Below, piece by piece: positions 18,563 through 27,602 of a stretch of 45,155 nt of DNA (position 1 is the stretch's first letter; every line of letters starts with the position of its first letter). This DNA is from Pyrinomonadaceae bacterium (GTDB lineage Bacteria; Acidobacteriota; Blastocatellia; Pyrinomonadales; Pyrinomonadaceae): positions 1 through 45,155 of the forward strand of contig JAUZFQ010000117.1 of the NCBI GenBank assembly GCA_030838445.1, read 5' to 3'. The notes beneath the pieces are model-generated. The model was not told where the DNA came from. It searched no databases and saw only the letters and a list, made by a program, of their open reading frames with translations. The position numbers and the translations under genes are program-made.

Positions 18563-19621
18563 TCACGCCGACAAGCTGAGAAGGTGCGCGAGGAGCGCGT
18601 GCGTCGCCGCCGTCCCCTCCGCCCCCGATGCGCGCGCGAGCGACACGACGCCCGCCCCGGTCTCGACTCCGCCCCGTGCGGGCGCGACCGACAGGCAGAG
18701 CACACGCGGGAACACACGCGGGATCACGGCGTCGTTGCCGCCCGCGTCGAACTCGTCGCCGACGTAGACGAGCGCAGCTTCCACGCACGCCACACTCTCG
18801 CCCGTCGCCTTCGACGCTTCCGTCAACAGGTCGCCGAGCGCCGCCTCTTTCGAGACGCCGCGCCGCGTGATCTCGATGCTGCTGCGCCCGCTCTCGGCCA
18901 ACTCGTAGTCGGCTTCCAACTTCGCGCGGCGCAACAACTCAAGGCCGCGTTCGTAAACTTCCGCGCGCGGGTTCAGACGCCCTTCGGCCGCGTGCCTCTG
19001 CGCCGGGATGGGACGCAAGACCAGCACCGCGCCCTCGCGCTCGTCCACACGCGCCGGGAGCGACGCGAAATCGAAACGCGGGAACGCCGCCCCGTACCAC
19101 TCCGCGCGCGCTCTAACTTTCGCGTCGAACTCCGCGCCGAGCGTTTCGAGCAAAGCGCGCAACTCTGCGACATCCGACGCGCGCAGTTGATGCCGCCCGC
19201 CGTAAATTTCTTCGACCGCGTGCCGCTCGCCGTCCCACACGATCTTCGTCGCGCCGCGGTTGGCGTAGATGCCGAGACGCCCGATGGCCGGCGCGTCGCC
19301 CGACTCCTTCAATCTTTCGACGACGGGCATGACGAGACGCCGTTCGAGTTGCCGCCAGCCGTGCCCCGTGACGAGGCCGACGCGAAAGCCGCAACGCAAG
19401 AGTTCAGGCAGCAACGCCGCCGCCGCGCTCTCCGCGAAACTCTCTTCGCCGCGACTCGCAACGCCGCCCGCGCCCGCCGAACGCTCGCGCGCCAGCAGCG
19501 TGTCGTCAACGTCGAGCACGAGCGCGCCCGCGCGTCTGAGCCGTTCGAAACGCGCGGCGTCCAACAGTTCGCCGAGTCCGACGCCTCCCGCGCTCATGTC
19601 GCCGCCCTCTCCCGCGCTCAT
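18563..19621 (-). CDS. HAD-superfamily (class IIB/phosphomannomutase- or sugar-phosphatase-like) hydrolase
   Basis: LVLDVDDTLLARERS (DxDDT), VGLVTGHGW, SIEITRRGVSKEAALGDLL, YVGDEFDAGGNDAVIPRVF; 352 aa; ATGA overlap with the upstream HIT-like ORF. Confidence 0.75.
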   Translation of the reverse strand: MSAGEGGDMSAGGVGLGELLDAARFERLRRAGALVLDVDDTLLARERSAGAGGVASRGEESFAESAAAALLPELLRCGFRVGLVTGHGWRQLERRLVMPVVERLKESGDAPAIGRLGIYANRGATKIVWDGERHAVEEIYGGRHQLRASDVAELRALLETLGAEFDAKVRARAEWYGAAFPRFDFASLPARVDEREGAVLVLRPIPAQRHAAEGRLNPRAEVYERGLELLRRAKLEADYELAESGRSSIEITRRGVSKEAALGDLLTEASKATGESVACVEAALVYVGDEFDAGGNDAVIPRVFPRVLCLSVAPARGGVETGAGVVSLARASGAEGTAATHALLAHLLSLSA

Positions 19622-20685
19622 GTTCTCGCCCCGCCGTCAGTTGGCCGCGTAGCTGTCGAACCGGGCGCGTCAGTTGAAGCTAGCGCACCCGCCGTCTCGC
19701 GTGCAACGCGTTCGCACCACGCCCGCGTTTCGGGTTCGTCAACGATGGACGCGCCGCGCACCTCCGCACGGAGCGCGTCCGGCAAATACTGCCGCAGGCT
19801 GTCGGCGTTCGGCAGGCAGAACAGCCCGCCCATCTCCAACGCGCCGACGTAGGTGGCCGCCAGCGTCGTCTGCGCGAGCGAGCGCGGGATGAGCCACGCG
19901 CGCGCGCCGCGCCACACGATGTTGCAGGGCACGCTCTTCAGCCGCCCCGTCTCCTCCTCGTTGTCGCCCGCCGCGAACGCACGCAGCATCTCAAACAGCC
20001 ACGCGGCCAGACGCTCCGCGCTCCCCGCTTCAACCAGCATCACGTAGGCCGGGTACGTCTCCGCGAGGCGCGACACGCGGAGACCCGCCGCGTCGTGTAT
20101 CGTCTCGCACGCCTCCACGCGCGAGAGCGGAAACTCCCACGGGTAGGCTTGAAAGTGCGCCCAGTCAACGATGGAGGCGGCGGCGCGCTCCATGTTGTGA
20201 ATGAACGTCCACTCCGTTTCTGTGCGCGCGAGCCGCGACACGTCTGCGAGGTCTGCCCGTGTCAACTCCGCGCGCTTCTCTTCCGGCCACACGACGAGAT
20301 GACCGGGGACGATGCTGTTCGGGTTGGCGGCGACGTTGAGGCCGCCCGCGCGCGCGAATAAAAGTTGACTCATCAAGTCGAGATCAAACGTCGCCGCGCG
20401 CTTCTCCGGCAGACTCCCGACGCGCGTCTTGTAGTCCTCGCGCGCCTTGCTGTAAAAGACCGTGCCCCACCCGTACTCGCCGCAACCCTCTTCGACGCCG
20501 TGCAGCACCAGCAGACGCGGATCGTGTCGGACGAGATTAGTCACGCGCTGCTTCTCCCACCACTGAGCCATCAGATCAGACGACTCCGCCGCAGCCACCG
20601 CTTCGGATGACTCCGCAGCAGCCGCCGCTGTGTGCGCCGCCTGTTCGTCCGCCAATTCAACTCCTTGTGTGTCCGCGTCGTTCAA
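19618..20685 (-). CDS. HIT-superfamily nucleotidyl transferase/phosphorylase candidate (VTC2/GDPGP1/DUF4922-like)
   Basis: 355 aa; NPNSIVPGHLVVWPEEKR and SIVDWAHFQAYPWEFPL resemble the HxHxQA-type catalytic region of GDP-hexose phosphorylases. Assignment from motif reading only. Confidence 0.5.
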   Translation of the reverse strand: MNDADTQGVELADEQAAHTAAAAAESSEAVAAAESSDLMAQWWEKQRVTNLVRHDPRLLVLHGVEEGCGEYGWGTVFYSKAREDYKTRVGSLPEKRAATFDLDLMSQLLFARAGGLNVAANPNSIVPGHLVVWPEEKRAELTRADLADVSRLARTETEWTFIHNMERAAASIVDWAHFQAYPWEFPLSRVEACETIHDAAGLRVSRLAETYPAYVMLVEAGSAERLAAWLFEMLRAFAAGDNEEETGRLKSVPCNIVWRGARAWLIPRSLAQTTLAATYVGALEMGGLFCLPNADSLRQYLPDALRAEVRGASIVDEPETRAWCERVARETAGALASTDAPGSTATRPTDGGART

Positions 20686-20703
20686 AAATTTACCCCCGGG
20701 CCG

Positions 20704-22050
20704 TTACGTCGTTTCGGGAATCACGAACGCGCCCGCACGTTCCCCGGCCAGACGCCGGTAGGCGTTGCGATAACCGACGCCGCCCACGCGCGCGAGATCG
20801 AAATAGCGATGCGCCGTCTCGACCGCACGCGCACGCACTTCGGGTTCATCCGCAAGCGCGAGCGCGGCGCGTGCGGCCTCGTCGAGCGTCTGCGCGTCGA
20901 AGTCTTGGACGATGACGCCGACGCGTTCGCGCGTCAGGATGTCGTCGGTGTCGCCGATCCCCGCGTTGCAGACGGTGGGCAGACCGGCGGCGAGGTATTC
21001 GGGAATCTTCGTCGGCGAGGCGGCGATCTGCGAGAACGTCGCCTTGCGAAACGACAGGCCGAGCCGCGCGCGTTTCAAATACGCGGGCACTTCCCCCGGC
21101 TTCACCGCGCCGATCCAGAAGTCTGCGCGGCCGAGTCCGACGCGTTCGAGCGTCGCCGCCGCGTCCGTCGCCGAAGAGGTCGTGAGGACGCGCAGAAGAG
21201 CGTCCGGCCGTTGACGCTTCAAGGCGAGGAAGAAACGCCCCATCTCTTCGAGCAGGTACAGACCCGTCACCGACCCCGCCGTGACCACTTCAAAACGCCC
21301 CGCCCCTGTGTCGCTCGTGTCGCTTTCCCGTGCCGTGTCGTCGCTTCTCAACTCACCTGCGGAGAGTTGCGCCGCGTCCGTTTCGTTAACCGCCTGCTTC
21401 GCGTCGCCTTCAACTCGCGCCGACTCGAAACGCGCGAAGTCAACGCAGCAGGGGACGACTTCAATCTGTTCGGCGCGTGCCAGCCCGCGCTCGACTAAGT
21501 GGTCGCGCAAACGATGCGTCAGCACGATCAACTGCGCCGCGCGTCGCAGCCCCGCGCGTTCCACCGCGCGCACCGCGCGATACTGCGGCGACTCTTTCGT
21601 CCACACGCCCGCCTCCTCGTACTCCTCCGCGAGCAGGCCGCGAATGTCGAACAGCAGTCGCACGTTGCACCAACGCCGTGCAATGAGCGCCATCGCCATC
21701 GGCAGATGCCCGCGCGCGTGCAGCACGTCAATTTTATGACGACGCGCGAGCCGCGCCGCCGTCCACGCGCCGTGCAAGATGTCGTAAGGCGTGACGAGCG
21801 CGGACGGGCTTTTGTGATAGGCGAGCGCGTGCCAGACGATGCCGTCGCTTGCCAGACGCTCGCGCCACGCACGTTCGTCCTCCGGCGACCACGCCGCGCG
21901 CCGGTTCGGCTCGAAGGTGAGCAGGTACACCTCGACGCCGCCGCGCCGCAGTTCGCGCAGGTAGGGCAACACCTGAGTCTGCACGAGCGGCTCGCGCAGT
22001 CCGAAATAGCAGAGGTAGAGAGTCTTCAAGTTCTTCCCCGTCGTCATCAC
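20704..22050 (-). CDS. Glycosyltransferase family 4
   Basis: LVQTQVLPYLRELRRGGVEVYLLTFEP, IDVLHARGHLPMAMAL, IAASPTKIPEYLAAGLPTVCNAGIGDTDDIL; 448 aa; ATGA overlap with the upstream GT2. Confidence 0.8.
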   Translation of the reverse strand: MMTTGKNLKTLYLCYFGLREPLVQTQVLPYLRELRRGGVEVYLLTFEPNRRAAWSPEDERAWRERLASDGIVWHALAYHKSPSALVTPYDILHGAWTAARLARRHKIDVLHARGHLPMAMALIARRWCNVRLLFDIRGLLAEEYEEAGVWTKESPQYRAVRAVERAGLRRAAQLIVLTHRLRDHLVERGLARAEQIEVVPCCVDFARFESARVEGDAKQAVNETDAAQLSAGELRSDDTARESDTSDTGAGRFEVVTAGSVTGLYLLEEMGRFFLALKRQRPDALLRVLTTSSATDAAATLERVGLGRADFWIGAVKPGEVPAYLKRARLGLSFRKATFSQIAASPTKIPEYLAAGLPTVCNAGIGDTDDILTRERVGVIVQDFDAQTLDEAARAALALADEPEVRARAVETAHRYFDLARVGGVGYRNAYRRLAGERAGAFVIPETT

Positions 22051-23147
22051 GGTTTGTGCCCCGCGCCCGGCTTCGGCACGTCGAGACGCGCCGCGCCGCC
22101 GACGTTCTGACTGCCGACGTTGTGAACGCCGCCGCCGTCACCGCGCCGCCACGCGGCCTGCGCCCACCCGACGAACGTCGCCAGATCAACAGCGAGCATC
22201 ACGAAGACGACGCCCGCGAACTGCGCCGGGTTGAGCAGCCACGCGAGGCCGCGCCCCTCGCGCCGCGCGTAGATTGATTTGGCCGCGCGCGCGAGCGTGC
22301 CCGCCAGCGGGACGGCGAGCCAGTACCACTTGTGCACGCAGGCGAGCGCGACGAAGACGAGCCACACGGCGTACTGCCGCGCCAGCCCGTAATGCCAATC
22401 CCACTGTCGCCCCGCCCAGACGTTGTGGCGCGAGTAGAGCACGAACTTGCGGAAAGTTTTTGCGAGCGTCGGTTGCAGTTGCCACCACACGGTCGCGCGT
22501 GGGGCGTAACCCGTCTTGAAGTCGAGACGTTTGATCTCCTCCATGAAGAAGAGGTCTTCGGCCGCGCGCAGATCGGGGAAGCCGCCCGCCGCCTCCCACA
22601 CCTCGCGCCTGAGAAGCGCGGAAGCGATGGACGGCCCGCGCAAACGCCCGCCCGCGCGCGACACCTTCGGCGGCAAATAAACTAACGCCGCGCAGCGTTC
22701 AAAAAAACTCCCGGCGGCCGCCTCGTAATTGCCGTACACGACCGACACTTCACTATCCGCACGCGCCACCGCGATCAAGTTTTCGAGCCACGCCGTTTCG
22801 AGTTTGATCCCCGCGTCTGTCAGCGCGACCCATTCACAACGCGCCGCGCCGATGCCGATGTTGCGACCGCGCCCCGGCGTCGCCTCCTCCGCCTCGATCA
22901 CGCGCAGGATTTTGTAGTCGTCGGCCAGAGCGCGCGCCACGCCGACGGTCGCGTCCGTCGAACCGCCGTCCACGATGATCACTTCCGCGGGCTGGTGCGT
23001 CTGCCGCCGGATGGATTCGATGAGCGCGCCGAGCGACACCTCCTCGTTGCGCACGGGCACGACGAGCGACACGGCGAACTCTCCCGCCGTCGCTTCGTCT
23101 TTCCCATCAGTCGCCGTGTGCTCCGTTCTCATCCTCGTCTCGTACAA
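22047..23147 (-). CDS. Glycosyltransferase family 2
   Basis: VSLVVPVRNEEVSLGALIESIRRQTHQPAEVIIVDGGSTDATV...ATPGRGRNIGIGAARCEWVALTDAGIKLE; 366 aa. Confidence 0.85.
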   Translation of the reverse strand: MYETRMRTEHTATDGKDEATAGEFAVSLVVPVRNEEVSLGALIESIRRQTHQPAEVIIVDGGSTDATVGVARALADDYKILRVIEAEEATPGRGRNIGIGAARCEWVALTDAGIKLETAWLENLIAVARADSEVSVVYGNYEAAAGSFFERCAALVYLPPKVSRAGGRLRGPSIASALLRREVWEAAGGFPDLRAAEDLFFMEEIKRLDFKTGYAPRATVWWQLQPTLAKTFRKFVLYSRHNVWAGRQWDWHYGLARQYAVWLVFVALACVHKWYWLAVPLAGTLARAAKSIYARREGRGLAWLLNPAQFAGVVFVMLAVDLATFVGWAQAAWRRGDGGGVHNVGSQNVGGAARLDVPKPGAGHKP

Positions 23148-23250
23148 CTATGCCCCGTACAACTATGACTCAACATCCGCCGTGCCCTGTCCTCGCTCCG
23201 TCCTCGAATATTTTCGTTTGAAAGTGTGTGGTGAGAGACGTGAAGGAAGT

Positions 23251-23946
23251 TCATTCACCTTGCGCCGCCGCCGTCGTCGTGGTCGCCCCGACGCTCGCCG
23301 CGCGAGACTCTTTCGTCGTCGCCGCTGCCGCAGGAGAAGAAGTCGCATCGCCTGACGCGCGCCGGTCGCGTATGAAGCGCGCGGGGTTGCCGCCGACAAT
23401 CGCGTAGGCCGCCACCGGCTTCAAGACGACCGCGCCCGCGCCGACGATGGCGTGCGCGCCCACGTCGGCCATCACCGTCGCGTTCGCGCCGATCCAAGCC
23501 CCCTCGCCCACGCTGACGGGCACGAGCGGGTTGTTGCCCTGCAACTTGATCGGGACGCTCACGTCATCCGCGCGGTGATGATGCCGCCCCGCCAGAATGA
23601 TCGCGCCGGGGCCAATCAACACGTGGTCTTCGATCAGCGCGTACTCAACATAAACGTCGCGGCTCATCCACACGTCCGCGCCGATGCGCGTGCGCCGGTC
23701 GCCGATGCTCGTCCCGTGGTTGAGTATGACGCCGACGCCCCCGCACAAGCCGAGCCGACGGTAAACTTCCTGCCGCAACTGCCAGCCGAACGTGAACGGG
23801 ATCGTCCCCAGAGCCTCCGTCACGAAAGGCCAGTGCGCCAGCCCGTTGCGCTCCAACACGTCTATCAGAAACGCGAGCGGCACGCCGACGAGCAACACCA
23901 GCGCGCGCCGCACGACCTTGAAGCAGACTGTGATGAACTTCAACAT
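23251..23946 (-). CDS. Left-handed beta-helix (hexapeptide-repeat) acyltransferase
   Basis: IGDRRTRIGADVWMSRDVYVEYALIEDHVLIGPGAIILAGRHHH...VGEGAWIGANATVMADVGAHAIVGAGAVVLKPVAAYAIVGGNPARFI. Start MLKFITVCFKVV chosen within the longer track ORF (to 24057). Confidence 0.8.
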   Translation of the reverse strand: MLKFITVCFKVVRRALVLLVGVPLAFLIDVLERNGLAHWPFVTEALGTIPFTFGWQLRQEVYRRLGLCGGVGVILNHGTSIGDRRTRIGADVWMSRDVYVEYALIEDHVLIGPGAIILAGRHHHRADDVSVPIKLQGNNPLVPVSVGEGAWIGANATVMADVGAHAIVGAGAVVLKPVAAYAIVGGNPARFIRDRRASGDATSSPAAAATTKESRAASVGATTTTAAAQGE

Positions 23947-24106
23947 AACGACAGCGCGGCGACCGACACACGCCGCCGCTTTCACAACCAACTCAACCTC
24001 ACCAGCGACCGTCAACCCATCCGGGCGATCACTCAAATTGTCCAGGCGTCCGCTCAACCCTCCGCCTCTTCACTTTGCGCCTTTGCGCGAGATATTCCTT
24101 CTCGCC

Positions 24107-26494
24107 TCAACCGGCGGCCACGAGATTATCTTCCGCGCCCGCTCGCAACGCATCAACGTGTGTGTCGTCGGGAATCAACCCGTAAGTCGCGAACCACTCG
24201 GCCGAGCGCCGCAACCCTTCCGCGAAGTTGACGCGCGCGCGAAAGCCGATCTCCTGCTCCGCCCGCGCCGCGCTCAGACGCGACTCCGACAGTTGCAACT
24301 GCGTCCACGTCACGTCGAAGTTTCCGCCCGCGCCGTCGCCCGCCGCGCCCGTGCCCGACTTCAACTTCTCAAGATAAGGGCGCAGGCGTTTCTTCTCGCG
24401 CAATGCCATGTAGGCGCGGAACACCGTCGCCTGCATCGCCGGACTCTCGAAGACGAACGAGCGAAACTCGCTGCTCCGCGCCACCGCGCCGAGCGGGCGC
24501 ACCGACGCGCGCACCCAGCCGCGCCAGTCCAACTCGCCCGGCAACACCTCTGCGCTCCGTCGGCGCGGCGCGACGACGCCTAACAACTCCGCGTGCGCGT
24601 CTATGTACTCGCTCCACTTCAAAGGCGCGCCGTCCGTCACAAACAGAGGCTTCCCGAACCCTCGCTCAGTCTCCAAACCGCAACGCACCGACTCGACCAG
24701 ATCGTCCACGTGGATCAGGTTGCACCACCCGCCGTCTTCCACCACGCACACCTCGCCGCGCACGAGCAGTTCCATCAACTCTGCGCTCCAACGCAGGTAC
24801 GACCCGTAGACCATGTGCGGGCGCAGCACGACGCCCTCCAACCCGCGCGCGCACTCGCGCAAGACCGCTTGCTCGGCGCGCGCCTTCTCGTCCGCGTACG
24901 GCTCGCCGGTTTTAACTAACGGCGTCGCTTCCTGCGCCGCCTCGACGCGCGTCGGCAGCGCGCGACCGTAGACCGCCGCGCTGCTCATGTGGACGAAACG
25001 CCCGATGCCGAGCGAGCGCGCCGCCGCCAGCAACGGCTCTGTCTCCTGACTCGCCTTGTCGCCCACGCCGAGATGCACGATGGCGTCGCAGCCTTCGGCC
25101 GCGCGCCTCACCGAAGCCTCGTCCGTCAGGTCGGCCTCGACCACTTCGAGCGGGTAACGCATGATGCGCGCCGCCGTGCGATAGCTCCGCACCATGCAGC
25201 GCAACTCGCCGAGCCGCCCCGCCTCCGCCCACATTTCCACCAGACGCGACCCGACCGACCCGGCCGCCCCCGTCACCAGAATTTTTTGATAACGACTCGC
25301 ACTCGCCTCATGCTTCGACGCGCCGACGTTGATAGACGCACTGCCTGTCGCCTCACCACGCGACGCGCCGACGTTGTTCGACGCACTGACGTTGTTCACC
25401 GCGCCGAAAATTTTCGACGCGCCGCTTGTTGCCGTTGTGGCTGCGCCGCCCGACGCGCTTCGATTCCAACTCTCCGGCGCGGGCTGCCGCATCCGGTAAC
25501 ACGTCTCAATCGCCTCGACCGTCGCCAGCGCGTCGCGCGCCGGGGCGACTAATTCAACTTCACCCCTGATCGCCCCGACGACATTTTCCAACTGCCGCAC
25601 GAACGGATCAGTCGCGGCCGTCGCGGCGTCTGCGTGCGCGGTCGTGTGAAACTTGCCCGCCGTCGCGTCGTCGTCGCCAACGTCGCCGCGCCCGAAAGCG
25701 ATCTTGATCTCGCCGCGCGCGTGCGGGTCTATGTCTATGTAACCGTCGGTGCAATGGATGCGCGCGCGGTTGACGCTGCGATAGGCACGGCTCAGTTGGA
25801 CGACGCCGGGGACGGCGTGCCCCGCCGCCGTGCGGCAACTGACGCGCGCGCGCGCGAACGCCTCCACGCGCCCCTGCGCGTCGTCCTCGTAGCCGTCCAC
25901 CTCGACGCGGCCGAGCCACGCCGCCAGTTGATCGAAGACGTGCGGCCCCAGATCAATCAACACGCCGCCGCCCGCCCACGCCGGGTCGAACGTCGCGCGG
26001 TTCAGAGGCCAGTTCCACACCGACTCGCGCACCTCGAAACGAATTGCCTCGCCCACCAACTTCCGCCTGAGCGCGTCCGCCGCGAGTTCGGTCGAGGCGA
26101 AGAAGCGGCGCACGAAACCGCAGGCGAGCAGTAGTCCCGCGCGTTCGCTCACTTCGATCATCTCCACGGCTTCGGCCTTCGTCAGCGCGAGCGGCTTCTC
26201 GCACAACACGTGCAGCCCCGCGCGCAAAAGTTCGAGCGACACAGGCGCGTGATGCACGTTCGGCACGGCGACAACGGCCGCGTCGGCGTGCTCTGAAAGT
26301 TGAGCGAGATCGTTCACGACCACTGCGTCGGGGCACAGTGTCCGGCGCAAATTTTCGGCGCGCGCCGGGTTCACGTCGTAGAGCGCGGTGCAACGCGCGC
26401 CCGCCACAGCCGCCGCGGCCAGCGCGTGCGAATGCGCGATGGCTCCGCAGCCGACGAGCGCGATCCGAACCTGTCTGTTTTGCAGTTCCCTCAT
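24107..26494 (-). CDS. Fusion: Gfo/Idh/MocA oxidoreductase + NAD(P)-dependent SDR epimerase/dehydratase
   Basis: N-terminal VRIALVGCGAIAHSHALAAAAVAGARCTALYDV...VLCEKPLALTKAEAVEM; C-terminal KILVTGAAGSVGSRLVEMWAEAGR...VHMSSAAVYGRALP...PYADEKARAEQAV. Start at MRELQNRQ avoids overlap with the upstream GT2 (track ORF extends to 26584). Confidence 0.82.
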   Translation of the reverse strand: MRELQNRQVRIALVGCGAIAHSHALAAAAVAGARCTALYDVNPARAENLRRTLCPDAVVVNDLAQLSEHADAAVVAVPNVHHAPVSLELLRAGLHVLCEKPLALTKAEAVEMIEVSERAGLLLACGFVRRFFASTELAADALRRKLVGEAIRFEVRESVWNWPLNRATFDPAWAGGGVLIDLGPHVFDQLAAWLGRVEVDGYEDDAQGRVEAFARARVSCRTAAGHAVPGVVQLSRAYRSVNRARIHCTDGYIDIDPHARGEIKIAFGRGDVGDDDATAGKFHTTAHADAATAATDPFVRQLENVVGAIRGEVELVAPARDALATVEAIETCYRMRQPAPESWNRSASGGAATTATSGASKIFGAVNNVSASNNVGASRGEATGSASINVGASKHEASASRYQKILVTGAAGSVGSRLVEMWAEAGRLGELRCMVRSYRTAARIMRYPLEVVEADLTDEASVRRAAEGCDAIVHLGVGDKASQETEPLLAAARSLGIGRFVHMSSAAVYGRALPTRVEAAQEATPLVKTGEPYADEKARAEQAVLRECARGLEGVVLRPHMVYGSYLRWSAELMELLVRGEVCVVEDGGWCNLIHVDDLVESVRCGLETERGFGKPLFVTDGAPLKWSEYIDAHAELLGVVAPRRRSAEVLPGELDWRGWVRASVRPLGAVARSSEFRSFVFESPAMQATVFRAYMALREKKRLRPYLEKLKSGTGAAGDGAGGNFDVTWTQLQLSESRLSAARAEQEIGFRARVNFAEGLRRSAEWFATYGLIPDDTHVDALRAGAEDNLVAAG

Positions 26495-26514
26495 GTCCCC
26501 AATTGCGCCGCGCG

Positions 26515-27537
26515 TCAACGCGCGATGGGCGCGACCTTCCCCGTCACCTGATCTATGTGATAGCGCGCGAACGAGCGCAGCCACTCCGCGCGCCGCAGTG
26601 CGTCTTCGTCGTGATTAAGACGCCCGCGCAAATAAAAACGCACGCCGAGCGCGCCCCAGTGCAACGCGTTCGCCACCCACCCCAACCGCCACGAGAGCGG
26701 GTTGCGATGACGCGCCGCGAACACGTGGAAGGCGTCGAGGTAGCGGTAGTGCTTGTCGTTGTTCTTGTAGAGTTGGTTGCTGCTCTTGTTCTCCAGATGC
26801 ACGATGGGCGCGCCGTGGACGTAGCACACGCGCAAGCCCGCCTCGCGCATCCGCCAGTACCACTCGATGTCCTCGCCATACAGGAAGAACTCGTCCGGCA
26901 AAGGCCCCACGCGGTCGAGCACCTCGCGTCGCACCGCGACGAACGAGTTGCTCAGCCAGTCAACCTCCTGCGTCTCGACGACGTACCACAAACGCGCCAA
27001 CTTCTGATTCTTTTTCAACACCATCGGCCCGAACTTGTTCAGCCCGGCAGCGACCGACAAATCGCTCCACAGCGTCGGGAAGCGCAAGCCCGTCGGCACA
27101 AACTCGCCCTCGCCGTTCAAGTGCTGCCCCCCCACGGCCGCCACGTCCGCGTGCGCGTCCAGATATTCCACCAGACGCTGCACCGCCCCCGCCAGCACAA
27201 TCGTGTCGCTATTCAACAACACCAGATAACGCCCGCGCGCATACTTGAACCCCAGATTATTCCCGCGCGCAAACCCCAGATTCGCGCCGCTGCGCACCAG
27301 CCGCACGTCCGGGTGTTGCTCCTCGATATACTCCGCGCTCCCGTCGCTCGAATCGTTGTCCACCACGATGATCTCCGCGGGCAACTCCCCCAGCGACTCC
27401 TTCAACGAAGCGATACACTGCCCCGTCAACTCGCGCGTGTTCCAGTTCACGATGACGACGGAGACACGCGGCCGCGGCGCACCAGCCTCCCGCGCCGTCA
27501 ACTCACCCTGAAAACTTTCTTCCCCTGCAACAACCAT
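26515..27537 (-). CDS. Glycosyltransferase family 2 (rhamnosyltransferase-like)
   Basis: VSVVIVNWNTRELTGQCIASLKESLGELPAEIIVVDNDSSDGSAEYI...NLGFARGNNLGFKYARGRYLVLLNSDTIV...FFLYGEDIEWYWRMREAGLRV; 340 aa. Confidence 0.88.
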   Translation of the reverse strand: MVVAGEESFQGELTAREAGAPRPRVSVVIVNWNTRELTGQCIASLKESLGELPAEIIVVDNDSSDGSAEYIEEQHPDVRLVRSGANLGFARGNNLGFKYARGRYLVLLNSDTIVLAGAVQRLVEYLDAHADVAAVGGQHLNGEGEFVPTGLRFPTLWSDLSVAAGLNKFGPMVLKKNQKLARLWYVVETQEVDWLSNSFVAVRREVLDRVGPLPDEFFLYGEDIEWYWRMREAGLRVCYVHGAPIVHLENKSSNQLYKNNDKHYRYLDAFHVFAARHRNPLSWRLGWVANALHWGALGVRFYLRGRLNHDEDALRRAEWLRSFARYHIDQVTGKVAPIAR

Positions 27538-27602
27538 GACCTGTCTATTTAACCTTACTTCTCTGTTTAACCTTACTTCATCTTCAAAGTATCACCGCCG
27601 TC

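Noticed and set aside
24061-24090. ctttgcgcctttgcgcgag short repeat upstream of the acyltransferase
   Set aside because: Only two imperfect copies and no inverted partner; too weak to add to the heptad family.
27547-27581. tttaaccttacttc direct repeat (18-nt period) upstream of the GT2 stop-proximal gap
   Set aside because: Two copies only; probably a simple duplication in a short AT-rich gap.
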